Origin: JBBQYA01 sp038209155
GTDB taxonomy: Bacteria; Bacteroidota; Bacteroidia; Sphingobacteriales; Sphingobacteriaceae
DNA length: 20,864 bases
Reading direction: 5' to 3'
Assembly (NCBI GenBank): GCA_038209155.1
Contig: JBBQYA010000053.1
Span: 1 to 20,864 of the forward strand
In this document: in pieces, positions 1 to 8,176 of the stretch
Layout: each line of letters starts with the position of its first letter
Numbering within the stretch: the first letter of the stretch is position 1
Notes under the pieces: generated by a model
What the model was told of the DNA's origin: nothing
Seen by the model: only the letters and a program-made list of their open reading frames with translations
The model's database searches: none
Program-made: the position numbers and the translations under genes

Positions 1-2102
1 GTTTCAAAATGTGATTTTACTTTTTCGTCATAAGAAATTGCTTTTTCTCTACCATCTTCCAATACATTTGCGATTTTTCTGGCTTGTACCATTTCATCAC
101 TTTCTTTCTGAATGGTATTCATGTGTTCAGAAATTTTGCGAATTCTATCAACTTGTCCCACAGAAATAGCGGATTCCAATCCAATATCTTTTAAACCCTT
201 CACATTTTCAATCAAAAGATTTTGATACTTAATTGCTGTTGGTATAATTACATTTCCAACTAAATCTTCCATTACCCTTGATTCTATCTGAAGTTTTTTA
301 GTGTACATCTCCAATCTTATTTCATGTCGAGCATGGATTTCTCTTTCATTGAAAATATTTAATTTGGTAAATAATTCAACTGTTTGTTTAGAAATATCTG
401 CATCTAACGCTTTAGGAGTAGTTTTTATATTAGACAATCTTCGCTTTTCTGCTTCTAATTCCCATTCATTACTATACCCATTACCTTCAAAACGGATATC
501 TTTAGATTCAGCAATATATTTCTTTATAACTTTTAATATTGCCACATCTTTTTTATCGCCTTGATTTATTAATTCATCCACATCTAGTTTAAATTGTTGT
601 AATTGCTCAGCAACTATTGCATTTAAAACAGTCATAGGTGCAGCAGAATTTGCCGAAGAACCAACTGCTCTAAATTCAAATTTATTACCTGTGAACGCGA
701 ATGGAGATGTTCTATTTCTATCTGTATTATCTAATAATATTTGCGGAATTTTAGGAATACCTAAACCCAAAGCATTACTAATTTCATTTTTCTCTATTTC
801 AGATATTTTAGAATGTTCTATCTCGTTTAAAACTTCATCTAATTGCGAACCAAGAAATACAGAAATAATTGCTGGAGGTGCTTCATTTGCACCTAATCTA
901 TGATCATTATTAACTGAAGCTATACTTGAACGCAAGAGATTTGCATGTTTATGTACTGCTTTTAAAGTATTTACAAAAAAGGTAAGAAACTGTAAATTAT
1001 TTTTAGGAGTCTTGCCCGGAGATAAAAGATTTTTACCCGTGTTCGTTATTAAAGACCAATTGTTATGTTTCCCAGATCCATTAATTCCAGCAAACGGTTT
1101 TTCGTGTAGCAAAACTCTGAAATTATGACGTTTTGCTACTTTCTCCATCACATCCATTAATAGTTGATTATGATCAATTGCTAAATTTATTTCCTCATAA
1201 ATTGGAGCACATTCAAATTGATTTGGTGCAACTTCATTATGTCTGGTTTTTAAAGGAATTCCAAGCTTTATGCATTCAGTTTCAAAGTCTAGCATGTAGG
1301 CATAAACCCGATCTGGAATCGAACCAAAATAGTGATCCTCTAATTGTTGACCTTTTGCCGACTCGTGGCCAAACAATGCTCTACCTGTTAAAACTAAATC
1401 TGGTCGTGCATTAAATAAGGCTGCATCTACCAAAAAATACTCTTGCTCGATTCCTAAACTTGCATTTACTTTAGTAATACTCTTATCAAAATATTGGCAA
1501 ACATCGACCGCAGCTTTATCCAAAGAATGTAGTGCTTTTAATAAAGGAGCTTTATAATCAAGCGCTTCTCCTGTGTAAGAAACGAAAACAGTAGGTATGC
1601 AAAGCGTATTTCCATTGCCACTTTCCATAATAAAAGCTGGAGAAGATGGATCCCATGCAGTGTAGCCACGAGCTTCAAAAGTGTTTCGTATTCCTCCACT
1701 TGGGAAACTTGAAGCATCTGGTTCTTGCTGAACTAATGCATCTCCACTGAATTTTTCTATTGCTCTTCCATCATTTGTTGGTTCAAAGAAAGAATCGTGC
1801 TTTTCGGCTGTTGCACCCGTCAATGGTTGAAACCAATGTGTATAATGCGTAGCACCTTTACTCATAGCCCACGATTTCATTGCTACTGCAACATGCTCAG
1901 CCACAATACGATCTATCGGAGTTCCTGTTTCTATTGCTTCTTGCAACCTATTAAATGATTCTTTAGAAAGGTAATCTTGCATGACCAATTTTCCGAAAAC
2001 ATTAATCCCGAAATAATCAGAAAGTTTTTGCGATGGAGTAATTACTTTAACTGGAACACGGTTAAGAACACTTTCTAACGCTTTGAATCGAATAATGGCC
2101 AT
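1..2102 (-). CDS. glnN: Type III glutamine synthetase, 3' end cut by window edge
   Basis: Catalyses ATP-dependent condensation of glutamate and ammonia to glutamine in the cytoplasm, the main route of ammonia assimilation. Reading the minus strand from the ATG at 2102-2100 gives an open frame of 700 codons that runs off the left edge; family members are roughly 720-735 residues, so only a short C-terminal piece is missing. The start reads MAIIRFKALESVLNRVPVKV, typical of the Bacteroidota GSIII N-terminus. Catalytic motifs seen: GIEQEYF near residue 216 (metal/glutamate site), RHNEVAPNQFE near 290, NGSGKHNNWSL near 340-350 (ATP/glutamate loop) and NRTSPFAFTGNKFEFRA near 464-480. It is divergent from the glycan cluster and has its own Bacteroidota-type promoter. 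The family (GSIII rather than GSI or GSII) is clear from length and motifs; the symbol glnN follows the usual name for this type. Confidence 0.96.
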   Translation of the reverse strand, partial: MAIIRFKALESVLNRVPVKVITPSQKLSDYFGINVFGKLVMQDYLSKESFNRLQEAIETGTPIDRIVAEHVAVAMKSWAMSKGATHYTHWFQPLTGATAEKHDSFFEPTNDGRAIEKFSGDALVQQEPDASSFPSGGIRNTFEARGYTAWDPSSPAFIMESGNGNTLCIPTVFVSYTGEALDYKAPLLKALHSLDKAAVDVCQYFDKSITKVNASLGIEQEYFLVDAALFNARPDLVLTGRALFGHESAKGQQLEDHYFGSIPDRVYAYMLDFETECIKLGIPLKTRHNEVAPNQFECAPIYEEINLAIDHNQLLMDVMEKVAKRHNFRVLLHEKPFAGINGSGKHNNWSLITNTGKNLLSPGKTPKNNLQFLTFFVNTLKAVHKHANLLRSSIASVNNDHRLGANEAPPAIISVFLGSQLDEVLNEIEHSKISEIEKNEISNALGLGIPKIPQILLDNTDRNRTSPFAFTGNKFEFRAVGSSANSAAPMTVLNAIVAEQLQQFKLDVDELINQGDKKDVAILKVIKKYIAESKDIRFEGNGYSNEWELEAEKRRLSNIKTTPKALDADISKQTVELFTKLNIFNEREIHARHEIRLEMYTKKLQIESRVMEDLVGNVIIPTAIKYQNLLIENVKGLKDIGLESAISVGQVDRIRKISEHMNTIQKESDEMVQARKIANVLEDGREKAISYDEKVKSHFE

Positions 2103-2400
2103 AATTTATTTTTTAATGCATCGCAAAGTTAAAGGAATATTTTTTTTTAACTAATTTTTAAATATTTATTTTTGAGTTTTTCAAGAAAGTATACTAAAAT
2201 TCATGGATTTCATTCAAATATTTAATAAGATTTAAGCTTTTTATCTTCTTTTTAAGTAGAAATGAAGAAATATTCTATGTTTTTTTATAAAAACTTGAAA
2301 GATGTAAATTTTACCATTTCTATTTTATTTTAATATTTAATAAGCTAATGAGTAAAATTTATCATTTTTGAAATGGAAGAAAATTCTATTCATTCTACAC
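2103..2400. other. Divergent intergenic region between glutamine synthetase and the glycan cluster
   Basis: About 300 bases of very AT-rich DNA. It holds the glutamine synthetase promoter at its left end and must hold the promoter of the six-gene glycan cluster. For the latter I see no clean -33/-7 pair; a loose candidate is the T-rich stretch ending in TTTTTG at 2365-2370, about 30 bases before the likely TTG start. A short inverted repeat, TTCTTC with GAAGAA, lies around 2245-2269. No coding sequence is supported apart from a doubtful 19-codon frame at 2373-2432. Confidence 0.5.
2124..2154 (-). promoter_or_regulatory. Probable Bacteroidota promoter of the glutamine synthetase gene
   Basis: On the minus strand, 2131-2124 reads TAACTTTG followed by C, an exact match to the Bacteroidota -7 element TAnnTTTG. 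A weaker -33 candidate, TTAG against the consensus TTTG, lies at 2154-2151 after a 19-base spacer, the normal distance. The start codon is 21 bases beyond the -7 box, so the leader would be very short. Confidence 0.6.
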
Positions 2401-3588
2401 TTGAAGATCCTATACATACATCAATATTTTAGAACTCCACTCCAATCAGGTGGAACGCGCTCTTACGAGTTCGCAAAAGTGATGATAGCACGTGGGCATG
2501 AGGTACACATGATCACTTCCTATAATGGTGATGAACTTAAACTAGAAAATATTGAAGGCATTAATATTTATTGGCTTCCAGTTGCATACAATAATCAGTT
2601 TGGTGCCATAAGAAGAGCTTTTTCTTTCATAAGATTTATGTTTTTGGCTTATAAAACTTCTTCTTCTATTAAAGATATTACTATTTGTTATGCAAGTTCT
2701 ACTCCTTTAACGGTTGGAATTATTGCAATGATTTTGAAAAAATACAAAAAAATCCCTTTTGTTTTTGAGGTCAGGGATCTCTGGCCAGAAGTATTAATAC
2801 AAATGAAATTTATTCAGAATAATTTCTTAAAAAGATTAGCCTACTTTTTAGAAAAATCAGTTTATCAATCAGCGAATTCTATCGTAGTTTTATCTCCAGG
2901 CATGGCTTTAGGTGTTCAGAAATATGAATTAAGCAAACCAATACATTTACTGCCTAATTCAGCAGATCTCGAGCTTTTCAAACCTCAGGATAAGCCTGAA
3001 CATTTAATAGATACCTTAGATTTAACCAATAAAAAAGGTATTATTTACTTTGGAACAATTAATAAAACTAATCATTTAGAGTATTTTATTCATCTAGCAA
3101 AGATTGCACAGGATAAAGAATATTTGCAATTTAAATTTTTTTTAGTTGGAGAAGGAAGTGAGGTAAGAATAATCCTTGATCAGGTAAAAAAATTAAAATT
3201 AACTAATTTTGTATTTCTGGAATCGCTACCAAAAATATTACTTAACGAGGTAGTTAATATTATGGATTTCAGCTATATATCTTTTCTTAAATTACCTGTT
3301 TTAGAAACCAATTCACCCAATAAATTTTTTGATTCGCTCTCAGCTGGAAAAGTATGCTTAGTAAATACCAAAGGATGGTTGAAAGATTTAGTTGAAATTA
3401 ACGAATGTGGATTTTATGCAGATCCTGAAAACCCTGAAACGGTTATTAATAAACTGAACGATTTAATTTTGGACAAATTTGAAATGAATCGATTATCTAA
3501 AAATGCAAGAAAATTGGCTGAAAAAGAATTTGATCGATCCATGCTTGCAAATAAATTAGTAGATATATTGGAGGATGAAATGAAATGA
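2401..3588 (+). CDS. Glycosyltransferase family 4 (WbuB-like), first gene of glycan cluster
   Basis: Predicted cytoplasmic, GT-B fold enzyme that moves a sugar from a nucleotide sugar to a growing lipid-linked glycan. The open frame extends to a TTG at 2368, but the TTG at 2401 is preferred because it yields MKILYIHQYFRTP, the usual N-terminus of this subfamily; the extra 11 residues from 2368 do not resemble it. The protein is then 395 residues. Family features seen: GGTRSYEFA near residue 17 (nucleotide-sugar loop), VFEVRDLWPE in the middle, LLPNSADLELF at the start of the C-terminal domain, and SPNKFFDSLSAGK near the donor site, as in WbuB-like enzymes. The 3' end shares an ATGA overlap with the next gene, so translation is probably coupled. 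The sugar and linkage cannot be read from the sequence. Confidence 0.9.
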   Translation: MKILYIHQYFRTPLQSGGTRSYEFAKVMIARGHEVHMITSYNGDELKLENIEGINIYWLPVAYNNQFGAIRRAFSFIRFMFLAYKTSSSIKDITICYASSTPLTVGIIAMILKKYKKIPFVFEVRDLWPEVLIQMKFIQNNFLKRLAYFLEKSVYQSANSIVVLSPGMALGVQKYELSKPIHLLPNSADLELFKPQDKPEHLIDTLDLTNKKGIIYFGTINKTNHLEYFIHLAKIAQDKEYLQFKFFLVGEGSEVRIILDQVKKLKLTNFVFLESLPKILLNEVVNIMDFSYISFLKLPVLETNSPNKFFDSLSAGKVCLVNTKGWLKDLVEINECGFYADPENPETVINKLNDLILDKFEMNRLSKNARKLAEKEFDRSMLANKLVDILEDEMK

Positions 3589-4469
3589 ATCTATTTAGCG
3601 TTGGAATTCCAGCTAGAAACGAAGCAGAAAATATTTTTAGTTTAGTAAATACATTATTATCATTTGAAAATTTACATCACATATTAATTTGTATAAATGG
3701 TAGTGTAGATAAAACAGAAGAAATTGTACAGAATATAAAGAATGAAAAAATAAAAATTTTAACTTCTAATCCAGGAAAAGGAAACGCACTTTTCTCGATA
3801 ATTAATCAATGTGAAACAAATTTGTTAATTATGATGGATGCAGATTGTCAAATTACACAAAAATCTTATCAGCAAATATGCGATGATCTGAAAACAAATC
3901 AACTAGTGGCAGGAAATGTTAGTTTTGGTATTAATAATTTAGGATTTTTCAGCAGAACTTTTCTTTATGGAATTCCAGATTTTAGATCGTTTAAATTAGA
4001 AACAGGTTTGGGTAATCCAAATTATATTATTGGATGTTTGTATGCATTCCACACCACGGAATTTAAAAATATATTAAAAAAGAATGAATTGGAAAATGCT
4101 TTAAAAAGCATAATTAATGAAGATTTATTAATTTCTATTTTATATCATAACGAAAATATCCCGATCTATTTATCACCATCTATTGTGGCACAAAAAGGGA
4201 CAGCTGCAAATAGAATTTATGAAAAAATCAAACGTATTTCTGCAGGTAATCGACAGGTAAAAAAATTGGGATTGTCTACTTATTATAATCCTATAAATTT
4301 TAAGCTTTTGAATAAATATATTTCGACGGAGTTTTCTTTTTTAAAATTGCATCATCTTTTTATTTATTTAGTTCGAGCATTGTTTTTAGCATCTTTATAT
4401 AAAATAGCTAGTATCGATTTATGGTTTAATAAAGATCAATATTCCACAGGGTGGAAAAAAATTAATTAG
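3585..4469 (+). CDS. Glycosyltransferase family 2
   Basis: A 294-residue GT-A fold transferase. The N-terminus carries the nucleotide-binding signature SVGIPARNEAENI (residues 5-17), followed by ICINGSVDKT (about 36-45) and the metal-binding DxD motif as DAD at residues 85-87 within MMDADCQI. A hydrophobic stretch near residues 252-273 (FLKLHHLFIYLVRALFLA) suggests membrane association, common for GT2 enzymes acting on lipid-linked acceptors. The ATG overlaps the TGA of the preceding gene by 4 bases, and the flippase gene starts 6 bases after the stop. Family assignment is firm; donor and acceptor are unknown. Confidence 0.9.
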   Translation: MNLFSVGIPARNEAENIFSLVNTLLSFENLHHILICINGSVDKTEEIVQNIKNEKIKILTSNPGKGNALFSIINQCETNLLIMMDADCQITQKSYQQICDDLKTNQLVAGNVSFGINNLGFFSRTFLYGIPDFRSFKLETGLGNPNYIIGCLYAFHTTEFKNILKKNELENALKSIINEDLLISILYHNENIPIYLSPSIVAQKGTAANRIYEKIKRISAGNRQVKKLGLSTYYNPINFKLLNKYISTEFSFLKLHHLFIYLVRALFLASLYKIASIDLWFNKDQYSTGWKKIN

Positions 4470-4475
4470 AAAATT

Positions 4476-5930
4476 GTGAAGACATTTATACTTTCTAAAC
4501 TCGAAAAAAATAGAGAATCAATATTTCTTTTAATTGGTAATGCAGTCATTACGATTTTTAATTTTATTTTAATTTCTTTCTTTTCTCATTATTTATCTGT
4601 TCAAAATAATGCAACCTATCGACAACTTTTTTTATTCATTGCTTTAGGGTCAGCGCTTGGTAATTTGGGTTTTTCCCAATCTATTTATTACCAATTAAAT
4701 AGATTAAATAAACAATATTCTGATCAAAATACTATTTCTTGTGGTCGTTTTTTATTGGTTATATCTTCAATTATAACAGTTTTAATTGGCTATTTTTCTT
4801 TACCATTATTTTCAAAAAATTTCTCTAATAGCGAATTTGATACAATTGCAATCGCTGGACTTGGATTGTTATTTTTTACCATTATTCAATCAGCTGATTT
4901 TTCACTTTATTTACACCAAAAAAAGACAAAAAGATATTTTTTAATAGCGATTAGTTCTGTTATTTTAAAATTTGCAATAGCTTGTTATTTATACCTTTCT
5001 GGTTTTAATATGAAATGGTTTGTGTATTCTCTTTTACTCATTTCAATTGTTAGTTATTCATATAATTTATTCTATTTAAGAGGGAATGAAAATTTATTTT
5101 CATTTTCAATTAAAAGGAAACAAGCTCTCGAACAATTTAAATATGCACTCCCAATTGGATTAGCTATTGTGGCAGGAATATGGATGATTCAAATAGATAA
5201 ATTAGTTTTAAATTATTATTTAAATGATTTGCGATCTTTTGTTGTTTTATCCAACGGAAGTATTGAATTGCCTTTTTTAAGTACTCTTTATGTTTCTTTC
5301 AGTATGATTGCAATGCCCTCAATGGTTCAAGCCTATGATAATGGAAATATTGGTTTAGTGCTATCGGAAAGAAATGCCTACATAAAAATAATAGCCAGTG
5401 TGATTATTCCAGTCACCATCGCATTGATTTTTTGGTCAGATAAAATAATTGTCCTAATCTTTGGAGCTCAATATTTGGAAAGTGCTCCAATTTTCGCCTT
5501 ATTTTCAACTATCTTATTTAGTCGGATTTGTAGCTATCAAGACATTATTTTATTGACAGGAAAAACGAAATATTTAAGTTACATACAAGGGTTAGAATTA
5601 ATTTTTCATTTCCTAATTACTGTATTTTTTATTTCAAATTTTGGACTAATGGGAGCTCCAATAGCCTCAGTTATCACCCATTATTTATATGTAATTATTA
5701 TAAGTGTGATTAGCGCAAAAATTATTAAAATTAATGCCCTTCAATTAATTCCTATAAACTTTATTATTAGAATTTTTTCTGTTGGTTTGATTTGTATTCT
5801 TCCATTTTTCTTTTTCCATCGTTTTTTCGATGTTTCTGCTAATTCATTTTCATGGATTATTGAATTAATATTATTTTTAGTTTTTAATTATATGGTATTG
5901 CTTTTTGTTCAAAATAAATTAATTAAATAA
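4476..5930 (+). CDS. Polysaccharide flippase, Wzx/PST (MOP superfamily)
   Basis: A 484-residue integral membrane protein with about 12-14 hydrophobic segments spread along its whole length and few charged residues between them, the pattern of Wzx/PST flippases, which move undecaprenyl-diphosphate-linked oligosaccharides across the inner membrane. The first helix (about residues 14-37) follows a short basic N-terminus. The start is GTG at 4476, 6 bases after the upstream stop; no earlier in-frame start is available before that stop. Position inside a glycosyltransferase operon supports the role. The name wzx is not given because this superfamily has several subgroups that cannot be told apart by eye. 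Confidence 0.88.
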   Translation: MKTFILSKLEKNRESIFLLIGNAVITIFNFILISFFSHYLSVQNNATYRQLFLFIALGSALGNLGFSQSIYYQLNRLNKQYSDQNTISCGRFLLVISSIITVLIGYFSLPLFSKNFSNSEFDTIAIAGLGLLFFTIIQSADFSLYLHQKKTKRYFLIAISSVILKFAIACYLYLSGFNMKWFVYSLLLISIVSYSYNLFYLRGNENLFSFSIKRKQALEQFKYALPIGLAIVAGIWMIQIDKLVLNYYLNDLRSFVVLSNGSIELPFLSTLYVSFSMIAMPSMVQAYDNGNIGLVLSERNAYIKIIASVIIPVTIALIFWSDKIIVLIFGAQYLESAPIFALFSTILFSRICSYQDIILLTGKTKYLSYIQGLELIFHFLITVFFISNFGLMGAPIASVITHYLYVIIISVISAKIIKINALQLIPINFIIRIFSVGLICILPFFFFHRFFDVSANSFSWIIELILFLVFNYMVLLFVQNKLIK

Positions 5931-5932
5931 AA

Positions 5933-6883
5933 ATGTTAAAAAGGGTAGATGCAGAAGAATGGGTAAAATTTCTTGATATAGTATCAGAGTATTCAATTTT
6001 TGATTCTATAGAATGGATAGAAAACGTTGAAAATACTTTTCAATTACAATCAATATTTTACATATTTTATCAGGATAATAAACCAATTTTAGGATTTATC
6101 TGCTACGTTTCTGGTGATTGGATTAAACTTCCCAATCATGTTTTTTTCTCTTCTTTGGTTTTTAATAAAAAGCATAGCGAAAATGTAATTTCCGATAATT
6201 TAACTGCTTCTATTAAAGAATTGTCAAGTAAATATAAAGTCATCAATTTCAAATTGAATCCAGAAATTACGGATATAAGGTCTTTTACTTGGAATCAGTT
6301 TAATGTAATTCCTCGCTATACTTATTGGGTAGATTTGTTAAATACAAAGTATCACGAACGAGTTTATCGGGTTCTTAAAAAAGAACACATGAGAAATTAT
6401 ACTTATTATGAGAATAAGGATAACGAACTAAATCTTGATAGGCAATTTGATTTCGTACCTAAAAGTGAGAAAAGTATGAATCACTTTTACACTCGAAAGT
6501 TTATTGAAAAAATGATTGTGTTGAAAAAAATCATTGTTTTTTCTGCTTATGAAAATGAAACACTGAATGCATCATATGTGGTTATTAAAGATGATTTATC
6601 AAAAATTGCTTATGGAATAATGCTTTATACGGTTCCTGAATTTGCTAAAACAGGGGTTACATCAGGTCTGCATGATTTTGTTTTCAACTATATGAGAGAT
6701 AAAGGAATTCAAAATTTTGATTTATGTGGTGGTAATTTTCAACAAATTTCTGCATTCAAAAGAGGATTTAATCCTGTGTTGAAATTATACTTTGAAACTA
6801 CAAAGGATAACAGATTTGGTAATGGAAAAATAGGTGAATTATTGGTTAACACAAGAAATTCAATTAAGAAATTCACAAAGTAA
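5933..6883 (+). CDS. GNAT/FemAB-like transferase in glycan cluster
   Basis: A 316-residue soluble protein of the double-GNAT type found in many surface-polysaccharide loci (Acetyltransf_6/FemAB-like). The clearest signature is the C-terminal block FDLCGGNFQQISAFKRGFNP (about residues 261-280), which matches the usual end of the second GNAT domain, where a G-rich turn and FKRGF precede the last strands. The preceding SKIAYGIMLYTVPEF and TGVTSGLHDFVFNYM segments fit the acyl-donor-binding half. Such proteins attach an acyl or aminoacyl group, often to an amino sugar; the actual group here is unknown. The gene starts 2 bases after the flippase stop and its TAA directly abuts the next ATG, so it is surely co-transcribed. 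Confidence 0.78.
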   Translation: MLKRVDAEEWVKFLDIVSEYSIFDSIEWIENVENTFQLQSIFYIFYQDNKPILGFICYVSGDWIKLPNHVFFSSLVFNKKHSENVISDNLTASIKELSSKYKVINFKLNPEITDIRSFTWNQFNVIPRYTYWVDLLNTKYHERVYRVLKKEHMRNYTYYENKDNELNLDRQFDFVPKSEKSMNHFYTRKFIEKMIVLKKIIVFSAYENETLNASYVVIKDDLSKIAYGIMLYTVPEFAKTGVTSGLHDFVFNYMRDKGIQNFDLCGGNFQQISAFKRGFNPVLKLYFETTKDNRFGNGKIGELLVNTRNSIKKFTK

Positions 6884-8176
6884 ATGGCATGTGCATATAT
6901 TTTCGCATGGCATTTTTTGCCTTTAAATACAACCTCAACTATTAGGATTGATGCTTTCGCAAATGCACTATCGGCTGATTTTGACGGAGTTTTTGTCATC
7001 ACTAGGCATTGGAACTCAAATGATAATTATTTAAATGAGTATTATTCGGACACAGAAAATTCTGAAATTAAAATTATTCAAACAGAAAATTATCAAATAA
7101 TTCAACTCCCGGATCAAGGCAGAATAAGTTTAAAAATTGCCAGATTTTTAAGGAAAATTAAGATATTTCAAAAATTATATTTTTATATCTTTTTCATTAT
7201 TACCAAGAAAGATGTGGCGAATAATTTTTTTCAAGTTTTTAAAAAAAGTGAATCTAAATTTATTATTAATTTAAAAAAAGAAGATTTTGTCATTTGTACA
7301 GGACCACCTTTTACAACTTTATTTATTGGAGAATATCTAAAGAAAAAATATGGAATTAAATGGGCGGCAGATTTCAGAGATCCTTGGAATTTCGGAGAAA
7401 ACAATCTTTATAATAATTCATTTTCAGAGAGGTTTAGAAAATTTTATTTAAAAAGTAGTGAATCTAAACTATTAGAATCAAGTGATTTAACTATTTCGGT
7501 TTCTACGGAAATTGAAAATAGTTTTCCTGAACGTTTTAAAGGAAAAATAAACCTTATCTATAATGGATTTGATGCTGAAATAAAAAGCGAATTAATCAAT
7601 GAATTTCCGGACAAGTTTAGGATTGTTTATGCAGGAAAAATATATGAATCTCAATTAGATAATGATTTATTTTTTGTTGCTTTAAATAACTTTATTATAC
7701 AAAACATAATCAAGAAGAGTCAATTTGAATTAGTGTTTATTGGCTTAGAAAATAATTTTCAACTAATTGAAATGTTGAAGAAACATAATTTATTTAATTT
7801 TTCAATTTTAACTCCGTGGTTAAATAAATTGGATACTTATTCAATAATGTATGAAGCTTCTTGTTTCCTTTTTTTACCTTTTACATCTCAATCAGAGCTA
7901 ATAAGTTCCAAACAATATACCTATTTGGCAATGAGAAAACCAATTCTAGTACCAATAGAAGAAGCCGTGAAGCCAGAAATTAACAGCAGAAACTTTGAAG
8001 CATGGAAATTATTAAATAGCGAAAATAAAATTAGTATAGAATTAAATAAATTGTATTTTAATTATTTGAATAAAAAATCTGCTCAACTTATAAATGTTGA
8101 TTTGGATTCGATTTCTATGAAATATAGCGCTGAGGAATTACGAAAAATAATAAGCGAGATTAGGAATGGAAAATAA
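6884..8176 (+). CDS. Glycosyltransferase family 4 (GT-B)
   Basis: A 430-residue GT-B transferase. It opens with FLPLNTTSTIRIDAFANAL (residues 11-29), the typical first nucleotide-binding strand and loop, and contains ICTGPPFTTLFIG (137-149) and KWAADFRDPWN (159-169), a pair of motifs characteristic of a Bacteroidota GT4 subgroup. A second Rossmann domain begins near IVYAGKIYES. The C-terminal donor-site glutamates are not in the canonical E-x7-E form; the region reads SEL...KQYTYLAMRKPIL, a variant that is usual for this subgroup. The ATG at 6884 follows the preceding TAA with no gap. The 3' end overlaps the next gene by 11 bases, in a different frame. Confidence 0.85.
   Translation: MACAYIFAWHFLPLNTTSTIRIDAFANALSADFDGVFVITRHWNSNDNYLNEYYSDTENSEIKIIQTENYQIIQLPDQGRISLKIARFLRKIKIFQKLYFYIFFIITKKDVANNFFQVFKKSESKFIINLKKEDFVICTGPPFTTLFIGEYLKKKYGIKWAADFRDPWNFGENNLYNNSFSERFRKFYLKSSESKLLESSDLTISVSTEIENSFPERFKGKINLIYNGFDAEIKSELINEFPDKFRIVYAGKIYESQLDNDLFFVALNNFIIQNIIKKSQFELVFIGLENNFQLIEMLKKHNLFNFSILTPWLNKLDTYSIMYEASCFLFLPFTSQSELISSKQYTYLAMRKPILVPIEEAVKPEINSRNFEAWKLLNSENKISIELNKLYFNYLNKKSAQLINVDLDSISMKYSAEELRKIISEIRNGK

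Noticed and set aside
301..1414. Plus-strand frames of 70-93 codons at 301-564, 691-903 and 1133-1414
   Set aside because: They lie antisense to the glutamine synthetase coding sequence, whose motifs are intact, and their translations resemble no protein family.
6739..7002. Minus-strand frame of 87 codons across the GNAT/GT4 junction
   Set aside because: It is antisense to the ends of two well-supported genes, and has no family features.
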